A DNA stretch of 64,000 nt from contig CAZWSX010000021.1 of the NCBI GenBank assembly GCA_964636985.1, forward strand, positions 62,001 to 126,000, in the 5' to 3' direction. Numbering within the stretch: the stretch's first letter is position 1; every line of letters begins with the position of its first letter. Below, piece after piece: positions 17,719-26,457 of this stretch. Under the pieces are notes generated by a model. The model was not told where the DNA came from. It ran no database searches and worked only from the letters and a program-made list of their open reading frames with translations. The position numbers were made by a program, and so were the translations under genes. Source of the DNA: CAZWSX01 sp964636985 (GTDB taxonomy: Bacteria > Planctomycetota > Planctomycetia > Pirellulales > Pirellulaceae).

Positions 17719-17794
17719 GTCGGAGACGCTGTGTGGTAAGCTATCATTGGCGTGCTACGACACTTTGCAATCGTGTTCAAAGAGAGGAGGCGGT

Positions 17795-20503
17795 ATGACT
17801 GGCATTCGCTTCCTCGTGGCGCTTTCTTTTGCAAGTTTGGTCGGCATTGTCTTGGCCGATGATGCTCCGCCTGACTTTGAAAAGGAAATCCAGCCGCTTC
17901 TGTCCGATCGCTGCGCGCACTGTCACGGCAACGACACGCAAAAGGCCGAGCTCAACTTGGAGACGGCCGCGGGAATCCTTAAGGGCGGAGAATCAGGGCC
18001 GATCCTGGTTGCTGGCGACCCTGACAAGAGCGCCATCTACGAGAAAGTCCATGCCGGCGAAATGCCGCCTGAGGGTGAGCCTCGCCTAAGTGAGAAAGAG
18101 GTCGAGCTGATCCATCGGTGGATCGCCGCTGGAGCCAAGACGGGCAGCGCGGAAGTCAAAGCGAATCAGCTGCCGTCACAGCACGATGTGATTCCGATCA
18201 TGTTGCGGCGTTGCACGGTTTGCCACGGCCGCGAGCGACGTGAAGCGGAGCTCGATCTGCGGACCAAGGAATCGATGCTTAAAGGAGGCAAGTCGGGCCC
18301 GGCCATCGTTTTGGAGAAGCCCGACGAGAGCTTGCTGATCAAGAAGATTTACGATGGCTCGATGCCGCCGCGGGCGCAACTGGTTGAAGTCAGCATCAAG
18401 CCGATTGAAGAAAACGAAACCGCGCTCATCGCGCGGTGGATTGCGGCTGGAGCGCCGGAGGTCGAAATCGCGGCTGATGTGGCGACCACGACGCCTGATT
18501 TGCAAGTGAGCGATGACGATCGTAACTTCTGGTCGTTCCGCGCACCGCGTCGTCCCGAGCTTCCGCAGGTGCGCGACAGCCACAAGATCCGCAACGCCAT
18601 CGATACCTTCGTTTTGCAGAAGCTAGAAGCAAAAGGAAAGACCTTCGCGCCCGAGGCCGATAAGCTGACGCTGCTGCGGCGGCTCCATTTCGATCTGACG
18701 GGCCTTCCGCCTGAGCCGGCCGAGATCGAGGCCTTTTTAGCCGACGCTGATCCGCAAGCGTACGAACGCCTGGTCGATCGCTTGCTGGCTTCGCCGCGCT
18801 ATGGTGAACGTTGGGGAAGATATTGGCTCGATCTGGCGGGCTATGCCGACTCCGAAGGGAAGCGCGAGCAAGACTTGCCCCGGCCCTACGTCTGGCGGTA
18901 TCGCGACTATGTGATCCAGTCGCTGAACAATGACAAGCCGTACGATCGCTTTCTGCTCGAGCAGCTCGCGGGCGACGAACTCGCCGACTATGAAAAGGCG
19001 GCTGAGATCACGCCGGAGATCTACGACAATCTGGTGGCGACGGCGTTCCTCAAGCTGGCACCCGATGCGACGTGGGCGAACATCACGGGCTACGTCCCCG
19101 ATCGGTTGGAAGTGATCGCCGACGAGATCGATATCCTGAGCTCGTCGGTCCTTGGCCTGACGCTCAAGTGTGCTCGTTGCCACGGTCACAAGTTCGATCC
19201 GATTCCGCAGCGCGATTACTATCGCTTGGCCGCCGTGTTCCAAGGAGCGCTCGACGAGTACGACTGGCTCAAGCCCGACATCCGGCCGGGCATCGGCCCT
19301 GTCAGCCAGGATACGTTACCGGGCCGGCACTTACCCTATGTGACAACGAGCGAACGCAATGCGTGGCTCGCGCACGAAGCGGAAGTCACCAAGCAAGTTA
19401 ACGAGGCCAAGGAGAAGGGCGAACCACAAGACAAGATCGCCGCGCTGGAACGCCAGCGCAAGCCCGAGCCGCGCATCCAAGCGCTGTGGGATCGCGGCTA
19501 TCCTTCGCCGACGTACATCTATCGCCGCGGCGATGCATTGCAGCCCGCGCGATTGGTTGGCCCTGGCGTCCCGTCGGTTTTGACGGATGGCAAGACACCG
19601 CTGGAAATTACTCCGCCGTGGCCTGGAGCCAAGCAGACGGGAAGAAGGCTGGCTTTTGCCAAGTGGACGACCCAGCCCGATCATCCGCTCACGGCGCGCG
19701 TGCAAGTGAATCGGATGTGGCAGCATCACTTTGGGCGTGGCATTGTCGAGACGCTCGGCAACTTCGGCAAAACGGGCTCGCGTCCGACGCATCCGGAACT
19801 GCTCGATTGGTTGGCGACGCAGCTTGTCGAAGACGGTTGGCGGCTGAAGCCGATCCATCGATTGATGGTCACCAGTGCCGCGTATCGGCAAACCTCGGCG
19901 CTGGCCAGCGAAGACGACCGCGCAAGTGCTCGCGAATTGTTTTCGCCGATGCCGCTCACGCGCGTGGACGCCGAGGCGCTGTACGATTCGCTTCTGCTCG
20001 TGGCGGGGCGACTCGACGAAACGCGCTATGGCCCGGCAGATGGGGTCGACAAGCGGCCCGACGGACTGGTCACGCCGGTGGGCACCGCGCGCGGTTGGCG
20101 GCGATTGATCTATGTGCAGCAACTTCGCAAACAGATGGCGACGCATCGCGAGTATTTCGATTTCCCGCAGATGAATCCCAATTGCCTCGAGCGGCGTGAT
20201 TCGATGGTCGCCCCGCAGGCGCTGTACCTGATGAACAACACGATGGTGCTGAACCTTGCCGAGCAGTTCGCGGGCCGCGTTGAGCGCGAAGTGGGGGCGG
20301 AGGTTGGCCAGCAAGTGGAGCAAGTTTACAAGATCGCCTTAAATCGTTTGCCGACGGACGAAGAAAAGCAGCTGGGCCTGGCGGCGATTGGTGAGTTGAC
20401 TGCCGAAGCGGCAAAAACGACTACGGACACCGCGGCGCACCAGGCTCTAGCCGCATACTGCCATGCGGTGATCAACTCGGCCAGCTTCCTGTTTATTGAC
20501 TGA
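17795..20503 (+). CDS. PSCyt1 - DUF1549 - DUF1553 exported protein (planctomycete type)
   Basis: 902 aa from the ATG at 17795, which follows AGAGGAGG; the frame upstream runs through repeat DNA. A signal peptide covers about residues 1-21. Two planctomycete cytochrome-C domains follow, with haem motifs C40-AHC-H44 and C140-TVC-H144. Then comes DUF1549 (PSCyt2, about 230-480, with a further CARCHGHKFDP) and DUF1553 (PSD1) to the end. These proteins are characteristic of planctomycetes and are usually paired with a DUF1501 gene, as here 10 bp downstream. A role in periplasmic redox chemistry or polymer breakdown is proposed for the family but not established. Confidence 0.92.
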   Translation: MTGIRFLVALSFASLVGIVLADDAPPDFEKEIQPLLSDRCAHCHGNDTQKAELNLETAAGILKGGESGPILVAGDPDKSAIYEKVHAGEMPPEGEPRLSEKEVELIHRWIAAGAKTGSAEVKANQLPSQHDVIPIMLRRCTVCHGRERREAELDLRTKESMLKGGKSGPAIVLEKPDESLLIKKIYDGSMPPRAQLVEVSIKPIEENETALIARWIAAGAPEVEIAADVATTTPDLQVSDDDRNFWSFRAPRRPELPQVRDSHKIRNAIDTFVLQKLEAKGKTFAPEADKLTLLRRLHFDLTGLPPEPAEIEAFLADADPQAYERLVDRLLASPRYGERWGRYWLDLAGYADSEGKREQDLPRPYVWRYRDYVIQSLNNDKPYDRFLLEQLAGDELADYEKAAEITPEIYDNLVATAFLKLAPDATWANITGYVPDRLEVIADEIDILSSSVLGLTLKCARCHGHKFDPIPQRDYYRLAAVFQGALDEYDWLKPDIRPGIGPVSQDTLPGRHLPYVTTSERNAWLAHEAEVTKQVNEAKEKGEPQDKIAALERQRKPEPRIQALWDRGYPSPTYIYRRGDALQPARLVGPGVPSVLTDGKTPLEITPPWPGAKQTGRRLAFAKWTTQPDHPLTARVQVNRMWQHHFGRGIVETLGNFGKTGSRPTHPELLDWLATQLVEDGWRLKPIHRLMVTSAAYRQTSALASEDDRASARELFSPMPLTRVDAEALYDSLLLVAGRLDETRYGPADGVDKRPDGLVTPVGTARGWRRLIYVQQLRKQMATHREYFDFPQMNPNCLERRDSMVAPQALYLMNNTMVLNLAEQFAGRVEREVGAEVGQQVEQVYKIALNRLPTDEEKQLGLAAIGELTAEAAKTTTDTAAHQALAAYCHAVINSASFLFID

Positions 20504-20513
20504 GACGTTCACC

Positions 20514-21971
20514 ATGCGAAACAAGCCAATGAACACAGCCGCGTCGCTCGATCGCCGTGCGCTGCTGACGAGCGTCTCGGGTGGAATCTTTGGCGCGGCA
20601 CTCTCGCATTTGCTCGCGCGGGACGGTGTTGCCGCCGAATCGGCCCCGCCAGCGCCGATGGACTTGAAGCCGCGGGTCCCACACTTCGAGCCAAAGGCGA
20701 AGTCGGTCATTCATCTGTTCATGAATGGCGGGCCGAGTCAGATGGACTTGTTCGACCCCAAGCCGACGCTCGATCGGCTGCATGGGCAAACGTACTTCGA
20801 TAAGATCGCCGGCGAAGTCGAGAGTCCGCAAAGCGCCGGCGCGCTGATGAAGAGCCCCTTCCAGTTCGCACAGCATGGCGAGTGCGGGGCGTGGGTCTCG
20901 GATGCGATGCCGCACGTGGCCAAGCAGGTGGACCAGCTCGCCTTCATTCGCTCGATGTACACGACCAACCTCACGCACGAGCCGGCCCTTTACTTGATCC
21001 ACACGGGCAAAATGGGCCCGGGGCGGCCTTCGCTTGGGTCGTGGGTCGTTTACGGACTTGGGTCTGAGTGCCAGGACTTGCCGGCGTATGTCGTCCTCGA
21101 CGATCCGCTCGGGATGCCGATTAACGGTGTTGAGAATTGGGATGCCGGTTTTCTCTCGCCGCTGTTTCAGGGAACTCGCTTCCGCTCGACGGGGTCGCCG
21201 GTGCTGAATCTCCGGCCCGACGTGGAGCGCCCGGAAGGAGTCGTCAAAGCAGAACGATCGTTGTTGAACAAACTCGATGAACTCCATCGCCGCGCGCGGC
21301 CGGGGCAACCCATTTTGGAAGCGCGGATGGCGAGTTACGAACTCGCCGCCCGGATGCAATTGGCTGCCAGCGATGCGCTCGATCTCTCGAAGGAGTCGCA
21401 GGAGACGCTCGACCGTTACGGCATCGGCCGCGAGCCGACCGATTCCTACGGGCGACGCTGCTTGATGGCTCGGCGACTGGTCGAGCGAGGTGTCCGCTTC
21501 GTTCAGCTCTTCATCAACGCGCAGATTTGGGACAACCACACCGGCCTGGCGACCGACATGAAGGCCGCTTGCGATCGCACGGATCAGCCGATCGCGGCGC
21601 TGCTGCACGATCTCAAGCAGCACGGGTTATTTGACAGCACGCTCGTGGTGTGGGGTGGTGAGTTCGGGCGGCTGCCGATCGCACAACTCACGGCCGATAA
21701 GGACGAGCGCAAGGCAGGGCGCGATCACAACAAGAACGCGTTCACGACATGGATGGCCGGTGCCGGGATCAAACCGGGAATCACGCTTGGCTCGACCGAC
21801 GACATTGGCTTGTCGGCCGTCGAGAACAAAGTGAGCGTTCCTGACTGGCATGCGACGATCCTGCACTTGCTGGGGATCGATCACGAGCGGCTATTCGTTT
21901 TGGATAACGGCCTTAAAGAAAAATTGACCGGCGTTTTGGAAGCCCGCGTCGTTAAGGAGATTCTTGCGTGA
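20514..21971 (+). CDS. DUF1501 protein with Tat signal
   Basis: 485 aa from the ATG at 20514. The N-terminus has a twin-arginine-like signal (LDRRALLTSVSGG) followed by a hydrophobic stretch and an A-x-A type end, so the folded protein is probably exported through Tat. The body matches DUF1501, a sulfatase/alkaline-phosphatase-like fold: FMNGGPSQMDLFDPKP near the start, and VVWGGEFGRLP with GRDHNKNAFTTWMAG near the end. Partner of the DUF1549/DUF1553 protein; the pair is conserved in planctomycetes and verrucomicrobia. It begins 10 bp after that gene and its stop overlaps the next start (GTGA at 21968-21971). Confidence 0.92.
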   Translation: MRNKPMNTAASLDRRALLTSVSGGIFGAALSHLLARDGVAAESAPPAPMDLKPRVPHFEPKAKSVIHLFMNGGPSQMDLFDPKPTLDRLHGQTYFDKIAGEVESPQSAGALMKSPFQFAQHGECGAWVSDAMPHVAKQVDQLAFIRSMYTTNLTHEPALYLIHTGKMGPGRPSLGSWVVYGLGSECQDLPAYVVLDDPLGMPINGVENWDAGFLSPLFQGTRFRSTGSPVLNLRPDVERPEGVVKAERSLLNKLDELHRRARPGQPILEARMASYELAARMQLAASDALDLSKESQETLDRYGIGREPTDSYGRRCLMARRLVERGVRFVQLFINAQIWDNHTGLATDMKAACDRTDQPIAALLHDLKQHGLFDSTLVVWGGEFGRLPIAQLTADKDERKAGRDHNKNAFTTWMAGAGIKPGITLGSTDDIGLSAVENKVSVPDWHATILHLLGIDHERLFVLDNGLKEKLTGVLEARVVKEILA

Positions 21972-22978
21972 GCCTCTCCACAGGTGCCACGGTTGGTAGC
22001 GGTTCATACACGTACGACGCCGACGACCGCTGGGCGAAACTCCCGCTGGGCTACAGCTGGGTCGAGGTCACGGCGATCGGTGTCGACTCGCGCGATCGCG
22101 TGTTCGTGTTCAATCGCGGCGAGCAGCCGATGTTGGTCTTCGACCGTGATGGGACGTTTCTCACGTCGTGGGGGCAAGGCGAATTCGCTCGGCCGCATGG
22201 GTTGACGATTGGTCCCGACGACAGCCTCTACTGCACCGACGATCTCGACCACACGGTGAAGAAGTACTCGCCTGAGGGAAAGCGGCTGCTCACGCTGGGT
22301 ACGAGCGGCAAGCCTTCCAACACCGGCGCGACGAGCATTGATTACCGGACGATTCTCAACGCCGGGCCGCCGTTTTATTTTCCGACGAATGTTGCGCTCG
22401 CGGCCGATGGTTCGATGTACATCGCCGATGGGTACGGTAACGCGCGGATTCATAAGTTCTCGCCCGAGGGGAAGCTTCTCTTCTCGTGGGGAGAGCCGGG
22501 CGGCAATCCAGGGCAATTTCATGTGCCGCATGGGATCGCGATCGACTCCAGCGGCCGCGTCTTTGTCGCGGATCGCGAGAACAGCCGCATTCAGATCTTT
22601 TCGCCTGAGGGAGAGTATCTGGAAGCGCGAAATGGGATTGCCCGGCCGTGCCAGGTGACCTTCGACAAGGCTGGCAATTTGTACGTGGCCGAGCTTGGAT
22701 ACAAGGCCGGGATGTGGCCGGGGACTTCGGCTCCATCGCCTGATGCGACGGGCGGGCGCGTGAGCATCTTCGATCCCGCCGGCAAGTTGATTTCGCAATG
22801 GGGCGGCGGCGAGAACCCGACGGCGCCAGGCGACTTCTTCGCACCGCATGATATTCGCATCGACTCTCATGGCGACTTGTACGTTGCGGAGGTCGTTTGG
22901 TCGGCAGGTGGAAAACGCGGCCTCGTGTCGCCTGATTGCCATAGCCTGCAAAAATTCAGCCGCCGCAGCAACTCTTAG
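21968..22978 (+). CDS. NHL-repeat beta-propeller protein
   Basis: 336 aa, starting with GTG that overlaps the DUF1501 stop. NHL blades recur: VFVFNRGEQPMLVFDRDG, ARPHGLTIGPDDSLYCTDD, HVPHGIAIDSSGRVFVADRE with IQIFSPEGEYL, and FAPHDIRIDSHGDLYVAEVV. This resembles peptidyl-glycine amidating lyase-like propellers found widely in planctomycetes. There is no signal peptide at the annotated start, so it may be cytoplasmic. Translational coupling suggests it works with the DUF1549/DUF1501 pair; no activity can be assigned. Confidence 0.88.
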   Translation: MSLSTGATVGSGSYTYDADDRWAKLPLGYSWVEVTAIGVDSRDRVFVFNRGEQPMLVFDRDGTFLTSWGQGEFARPHGLTIGPDDSLYCTDDLDHTVKKYSPEGKRLLTLGTSGKPSNTGATSIDYRTILNAGPPFYFPTNVALAADGSMYIADGYGNARIHKFSPEGKLLFSWGEPGGNPGQFHVPHGIAIDSSGRVFVADRENSRIQIFSPEGEYLEARNGIARPCQVTFDKAGNLYVAELGYKAGMWPGTSAPSPDATGGRVSIFDPAGKLISQWGGGENPTAPGDFFAPHDIRIDSHGDLYVAEVVWSAGGKRGLVSPDCHSLQKFSRRSNS

Positions 22979-23003
22979 AACGTTTTTTAAACGAGGATTA
23001 CCC

Positions 23004-24095
23004 ATGCGCGCTTGGCGCTTTTATCAGTTTGGCGACTTCCGACTCGACGATATCCCGGTGCCCGAGCTCAAGCCGCGGCACGTGCTCGTCGAGCCGCTTT
23101 GCGTGCAGCCTAGCGTGACTGAGGCGCAGCTTGCTTTTGGCATTCCGACACTCGCTTACGATCGCGTGAAGAAGCGCCTGGAAAAGGACGCGCCGATTCA
23201 ATTGTTCGGCCACGAGTTTTGCGCTCGGATCATTGAAGTGGCGCCGGGCGTTACGCGTTACAAGGTAGGCGATCGTGTGGCCGCCCGCGCGAAGTTGCCT
23301 TGCGAACAGTGCCCGATGTGCACGTCGGAGCGCGGGTACCTTTGCCGCAAAGGGCCGGTGATTGGATTCGATCAGCCTGGTTGTTTCAGCGAGATCGCGC
23401 TGCTGCCGGAAATCGCGCTGGTGAAAGTGGACGATTGCATTTCCGACAGCGAGGCTGCTTGCCTGCAATCGCTGAGCGACAGCGTGGCGGCAGTCGAGAC
23501 GGCCGACATCAAGATGGGCAACTCGGTGGCCATCTTCGGCCAAGGAAGCATGGGGCTGGAGTGCCTGCAAGTCGCGAGGATCAGCGGCGCGGGGCGGATC
23601 ATCACGGTCGACGTCCGCGACGAAGCCTGCCGGATCTCGAAGCAAATGGGGGCCGACTATGCGCTCGACGCCCGTAAGTGCGATGTGGTTGAAACAATTC
23701 GCGAACTCACGGAAGGGAACGGCGCCGACATCGTGTTCGAGTGCGCCGGGGGAAGCCCCAAGCAAGGGATGGCCGGAACCAAAACGCTGATGCAAGCGAT
23801 CGATTCCGTTCGCTCGGGCGGCAAGGTGGTGGGCGTCTCGTGGTTCGGCGGTCCGCTCGAAATGAATATCGACCTCTTGCGCGAACGAAGCCTGCGCTAT
23901 GTGTTTCCCGATATCAGCACGCAGGCGCATCTGGAACACACGGTGCGACTGGTGGCCTCGGGCCGCGTTCACGTGCGCGACACGATCACCCATCAACTGC
24001 AAGGGTTGGAAAAGGTGCCGGAGGCCTTCGAGATCACCGCCAACAAGGGGAAATACCAGGCGATCAATCCGGCGCAGGTGATGATGAAGGCTTAA
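23004..24095 (+). CDS. zinc-dependent medium-chain dehydrogenase (MDR family)
   Basis: 363 aa from the ATG at 23004; the longer open frame overlaps the NHL gene. The GroES-like half carries the catalytic His-Glu (H70-E71 in FGHEF) with a possible Cys ligand at C33, and the structural zinc cluster C100, C103, C106 and C114. The Rossmann half has IFGQGSMGLECLQ and an acidic residue after the second strand (TVDVRD), which favours NAD+. The family oxidises sugar or polyol hydroxyls (sorbitol/threonine dehydrogenase-like). It is the last of four closely spaced genes and may be the cytoplasmic oxidising step of the pathway. Confidence 0.92.
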   Translation: MRAWRFYQFGDFRLDDIPVPELKPRHVLVEPLCVQPSVTEAQLAFGIPTLAYDRVKKRLEKDAPIQLFGHEFCARIIEVAPGVTRYKVGDRVAARAKLPCEQCPMCTSERGYLCRKGPVIGFDQPGCFSEIALLPEIALVKVDDCISDSEAACLQSLSDSVAAVETADIKMGNSVAIFGQGSMGLECLQVARISGAGRIITVDVRDEACRISKQMGADYALDARKCDVVETIRELTEGNGADIVFECAGGSPKQGMAGTKTLMQAIDSVRSGGKVVGVSWFGGPLEMNIDLLRERSLRYVFPDISTQAHLEHTVRLVASGRVHVRDTITHQLQGLEKVPEAFEITANKGKYQAINPAQVMMKA

Positions 24096-24097
24096 AT

Positions 24098-24191
24098 GAG
24101 CTGCACTCGCCAAGAGTGCGGCTTCCGCGCGCTTGGGACGTACTGACAAAACAAGTCGCACCACCTACCGCGTTCTGGCGAACGCGGCTAC
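24098..24191. repeat. R1 double-hairpin repeat
   Basis: It starts with GAGCTGCACTCGCCAAGAGT, two bases after the dehydrogenase stop, and ends with CGTTCTGGCGAACGCGGCTA-C. Both arms are hairpins. A half copy recurs at 24642-24665. Confidence 0.75.
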
Positions 24192-24225
24192 GGGAGAGCG
24201 GTCCTACGTTGCGAGGAGTGGGACG

Positions 24226-24630
24226 ATGGACGACGGGACGATTTTCATAGTGAGACAGTCGCCTCATGGCCGCTACTCGGTCGTCGTGGATGATGACGGG
24301 CGCGTCGCCTATGCATACCTCCGCGATGGCAACGAGATCGTTGCCGACGTTTGGCTCTACAATCGGTGCGAAACACCCCAAACGCCGGAATGGACGGACA
24401 AGTCCAAGCTCCCATTCGCCAATCCGACAGGCTTCGCTCGCGAGAACGACTGTGGGCCTATCAGTTCCGACGAACAAGTGAGCATCGAATGGGGTGATGG
24501 GTCGGCCGAAATCCACCTTCATGGACGATTGTGGGCGACCGTTCGCAGAGGAGAAAAGCCGGGGTGCTGTATTTTGGCGACAAGGAATGGGCCGCTCGCC
24601 AAACCCTTGAGAGATGTCCTAAGAGTGTAA
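24226..24630 (+). CDS. small hypothetical protein
   Basis: 134 aa from the ATG at 24226, which has GAGGAG at a suitable distance. The open frame extends upstream into the R1 repeat, so a longer product is unlikely. It is soluble, without signal peptide, with beta-rich segments (GTIFIVRQSPHGRYSVVVDD, YAYLRDGNEIVADVWLYN) and late STTDEQ-like and WGDGSAEIHLHGRLWATV stretches. I recognise no family. It stands alone between two R1 repeat copies, so it could have arrived with them, or be native. Confidence 0.55.
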   Translation: MDDGTIFIVRQSPHGRYSVVVDDDGRVAYAYLRDGNEIVADVWLYNRCETPQTPEWTDKSKLPFANPTGFARENDCGPISSDEQVSIEWGDGSAEIHLHGRLWATVRRGEKPGCCILATRNGPLAKPLRDVLRV

Positions 24631-24867
24631 AAGTGTTCCTGCCGCGTTCTGGCGAACGCAGCTACGGGAGAGCAGTCCGGCATACATCCGCGCGGGCGTA
24701 TTCGCGCGCGTCGCACTCTTTTAGCGCGCTAAGGTCGGGCTAGGGCTAATGGAATGCCCGAAAGCATGTCGGTAATGAATCTAAGGGTATTGCGCGTTTC
24801 GGCATGGTCATTGCACCTTCGTGAGGCGGGGTTATTCATCGTCGGTTCATGATGGGAGGAACGAACC
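24631..24867. other. intergenic region upstream of the Hsp20 gene
   Basis: It contains a half R1 arm (24642-24665) and, in its right half, the promoter region of the small heat-shock gene. I find no CIRCE inverted repeat and no convincing heat-shock sigma consensus. A strong ribosome site (GGGAGGA) precedes the start at 24868. Confidence 0.5.
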
Positions 24868-25368
24868 ATGACCGCCGTCACAACGAACAAGAAACAGACG
24901 CCTGCTACGACGACGCCAAGCGGTACGACGCCAAGCACGACGAGCAACCATCCGCGGCACCCCCTGTCGACGCTCCGGCAGGAGTTCGACGACTTGATGT
25001 CGCGATTCTGGGATGGCGAGCGAACCAGCTGGTTCAACGCGCCGTTCGCTCCTTCGGTCGACTTGATGGAGGAAGCCAACGCCTTCGAAGTTCGGATGGA
25101 TCTGCCGGGGATGGAAGCGAAGGACATCCAGATCCAGGTCGAAGGAAATGTGATGACCGTCAGCGGAAAACGCGAAGAGGAAAAGGAAGAGAAGGAGAAG
25201 ATGTATCACCGCGTGGAACGGCGGTACGGCAGCTTCTCGCGGTCGATCTCGCTGCCCGTGCAGATTAATGCGGACGAAGTCGCGGCCGATTACACGCAAG
25301 GCGTATTAACGGTGAAGCTGCCGAAATCGGAGAAGGCGGCGGCTCGGAAGATCTCGGTCAAGGGTTAA
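24868..25368 (+). CDS. small heat-shock protein (Hsp20/alpha-crystallin family)
   Basis: 166 aa. An ATP-independent holdase that binds unfolding proteins in the cytoplasm. The N-terminal 30 residues are Thr-rich and low in complexity, then LRQEFDDLMSRFWDG leads into the alpha-crystallin domain (about 65-160): PSVDLMEEANAFEVRMDLPG, VEGNVMTVSGKREEE, YGSFSRSISLP and the signature GVLTVKLPKSE. The C-terminal tail is short (KISVKG) and contains I-x-V, which serves in oligomer contact. The start is set by GGGAGGAACGAACC. Single gene. Confidence 0.95.
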   Translation: MTAVTTNKKQTPATTTPSGTTPSTTSNHPRHPLSTLRQEFDDLMSRFWDGERTSWFNAPFAPSVDLMEEANAFEVRMDLPGMEAKDIQIQVEGNVMTVSGKREEEKEEKEKMYHRVERRYGSFSRSISLPVQINADEVAADYTQGVLTVKLPKSEKAAARKISVKG

Positions 25369-25638
25369 TAGACGAAACAAAGTCGCGCCCGCACCACTTA
25401 TCCGCGTGGTCGCGTGGTGGGACGCGCCCTGGTGAATCGGCTAGAAGAGATTCACCTCGTAGGCTGTGAGTGGACTCTCCATTCACGCTGAGTTCGCGCC
25501 GACGCAGCGGTCACCCCATCCGCGCCGCCGGCGCGAACTTTTTTTTTTCTTGCGACGCGGCGCCCGGAGGGGTAGGCTGCGGTTTCCATCCGCGTCCAGG
25601 CGCTCACCCCGGCCACGCGCACTCTTGGAGGATTCACC
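25369..25638. other. intergenic region, no gene
   Basis: Apart from a poly-T run (25538-25550) and the ribosome site TTGGAGGA before the GTG at 25639, nothing distinct is seen. Confidence 0.5.
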
Positions 25639-26058
25639 GTGAAGGTCCAGGCTTATCTCAACTTCAACGGCCGCGCCGAAGAGGCGATCAACTTCTACTG
25701 CCAGGCGATTGGGGCCGAACGAACGGGGCTGATGCGGTTTCGCGATAGCCCCGACAAGCAGGGAGTCCGACCCGGCATCGAAGACAAGGTGATGCACTCC
25801 CAGTTTCGCGTGGGCGAGACGATCATCATGGCGTCGGATGGGCAGTGCCGCGAATCGGAGCCGGTCTCTTTTGGCGGCGTGATGCTGTCGATTATCGAAG
25901 ACGACGTCGGAACCGCCGAGCGGCATTTCGCCGGGCTAAGCCACGGCGGAAAAGTTCAAGTCCCGATGATGCCGACGTTCTTTGCCGAAACGTTTGGGAT
26001 GGTCGAGGATCGGTTCGGGCTCTCGTGGATGGTGCTGGTGCCGAAGGATCGGTCGTAA
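25639..26058 (+). CDS. VOC superfamily protein (PhnB-like)
   Basis: 139 aa, GTG start preceded by GGAGG. It has the PhnB/3-demethylubiquinone methyltransferase-like pattern of the glyoxalase-bleomycin resistance fold: AYLNFNGRAEEAINFYCQAI at the start, VMHSQFRVGETIIMASDG in the middle, and TFFAETFGMVEDRFGLSWMV at the end. Such proteins are cytoplasmic dimers; most have no proven substrate. The family is often linked to metal-dependent chemistry on small molecules. Single gene, 20 bp before a small membrane protein. Confidence 0.9.
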   Translation: MKVQAYLNFNGRAEEAINFYCQAIGAERTGLMRFRDSPDKQGVRPGIEDKVMHSQFRVGETIIMASDGQCRESEPVSFGGVMLSIIEDDVGTAERHFAGLSHGGKVQVPMMPTFFAETFGMVEDRFGLSWMVLVPKDRS

Positions 26059-26078
26059 CGAGAGGCTATGAGTTTCAG

Positions 26079-26432
26079 GTGGAAAACCCCTACTTAAGTC
26101 CAGCAGCCCCTTCGCAGGTTGCCGCCGATGACGCGCGACCGAGAAAAAGGACCTATTCGGCATTGGGAATCGCGTCGTTCGCGCTAAGCTGTCTCGCCGT
26201 CGTCATTTTTTGGTCAGGAGTGTATTACGCCAATCACTATGTGGAGGGCCGCGCGGCGTCGATTGTAGCGGGCGGCCTTGCAGTGCTCGCGACACTCGGA
26301 CTCGATTTATTCGCCATTCTTATCGGAATAGCCGACCTTCTCCAAACGGGGCGAAAGCGGCTCTTCGCGGTGCTGGGGATTATCTTCTCCGCCGCCTTAA
26401 TGCTGTTTATCTTCAGCGCACCACTTCGCTGA
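26079..26432 (+). CDS. small membrane protein with NPYxSP-type N-terminus
   Basis: 117 aa from the GTG at 26079; the open frame starts at 25845 but overlaps the VOC gene. The chosen start gives MENPYLSP, a typical opening of short planctomycete membrane proteins (compare MTRDDNPYQAP at 60019). Three hydrophobic segments follow (about 30-52, 60-82 and 90-112). It is 20 bp after the VOC stop and may be co-transcribed. Function unknown. Confidence 0.68.
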   Translation: MENPYLSPAAPSQVAADDARPRKRTYSALGIASFALSCLAVVIFWSGVYYANHYVEGRAASIVAGGLAVLATLGLDLFAILIGIADLLQTGRKRLFAVLGIIFSAALMLFIFSAPLR

Positions 26433-26457
26433 TCATCTATTAGAACGATGAATCGCT

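Noticed and set aside
17540..17794. 85-codon N-terminal extension of the PSCyt/DUF1549 gene
   Set aside because: The extension is encoded by R1 repeat DNA; the ATG at 17795 has a ribosome site and begins a signal peptide.
22998..24164. 388-codon open frame antisense to the MDR dehydrogenase
   Set aside because: Shadow of a gene with clear zinc and nucleotide motifs.
24133..24225. 31-codon N-terminal extension of the small protein at 24226
   Set aside because: It reads through the R1 repeat (TYRVLANAATG...), whose translation recurs in other false frames such as near 48170 and 31280.
24631..24867. CIRCE or heat-shock sigma promoter before the Hsp20 gene
   Set aside because: No GCACTC-N9-GAGTGC arrangement upstream; the GCACTC/GAGTGC words belong to R1 hairpins with shorter loops.
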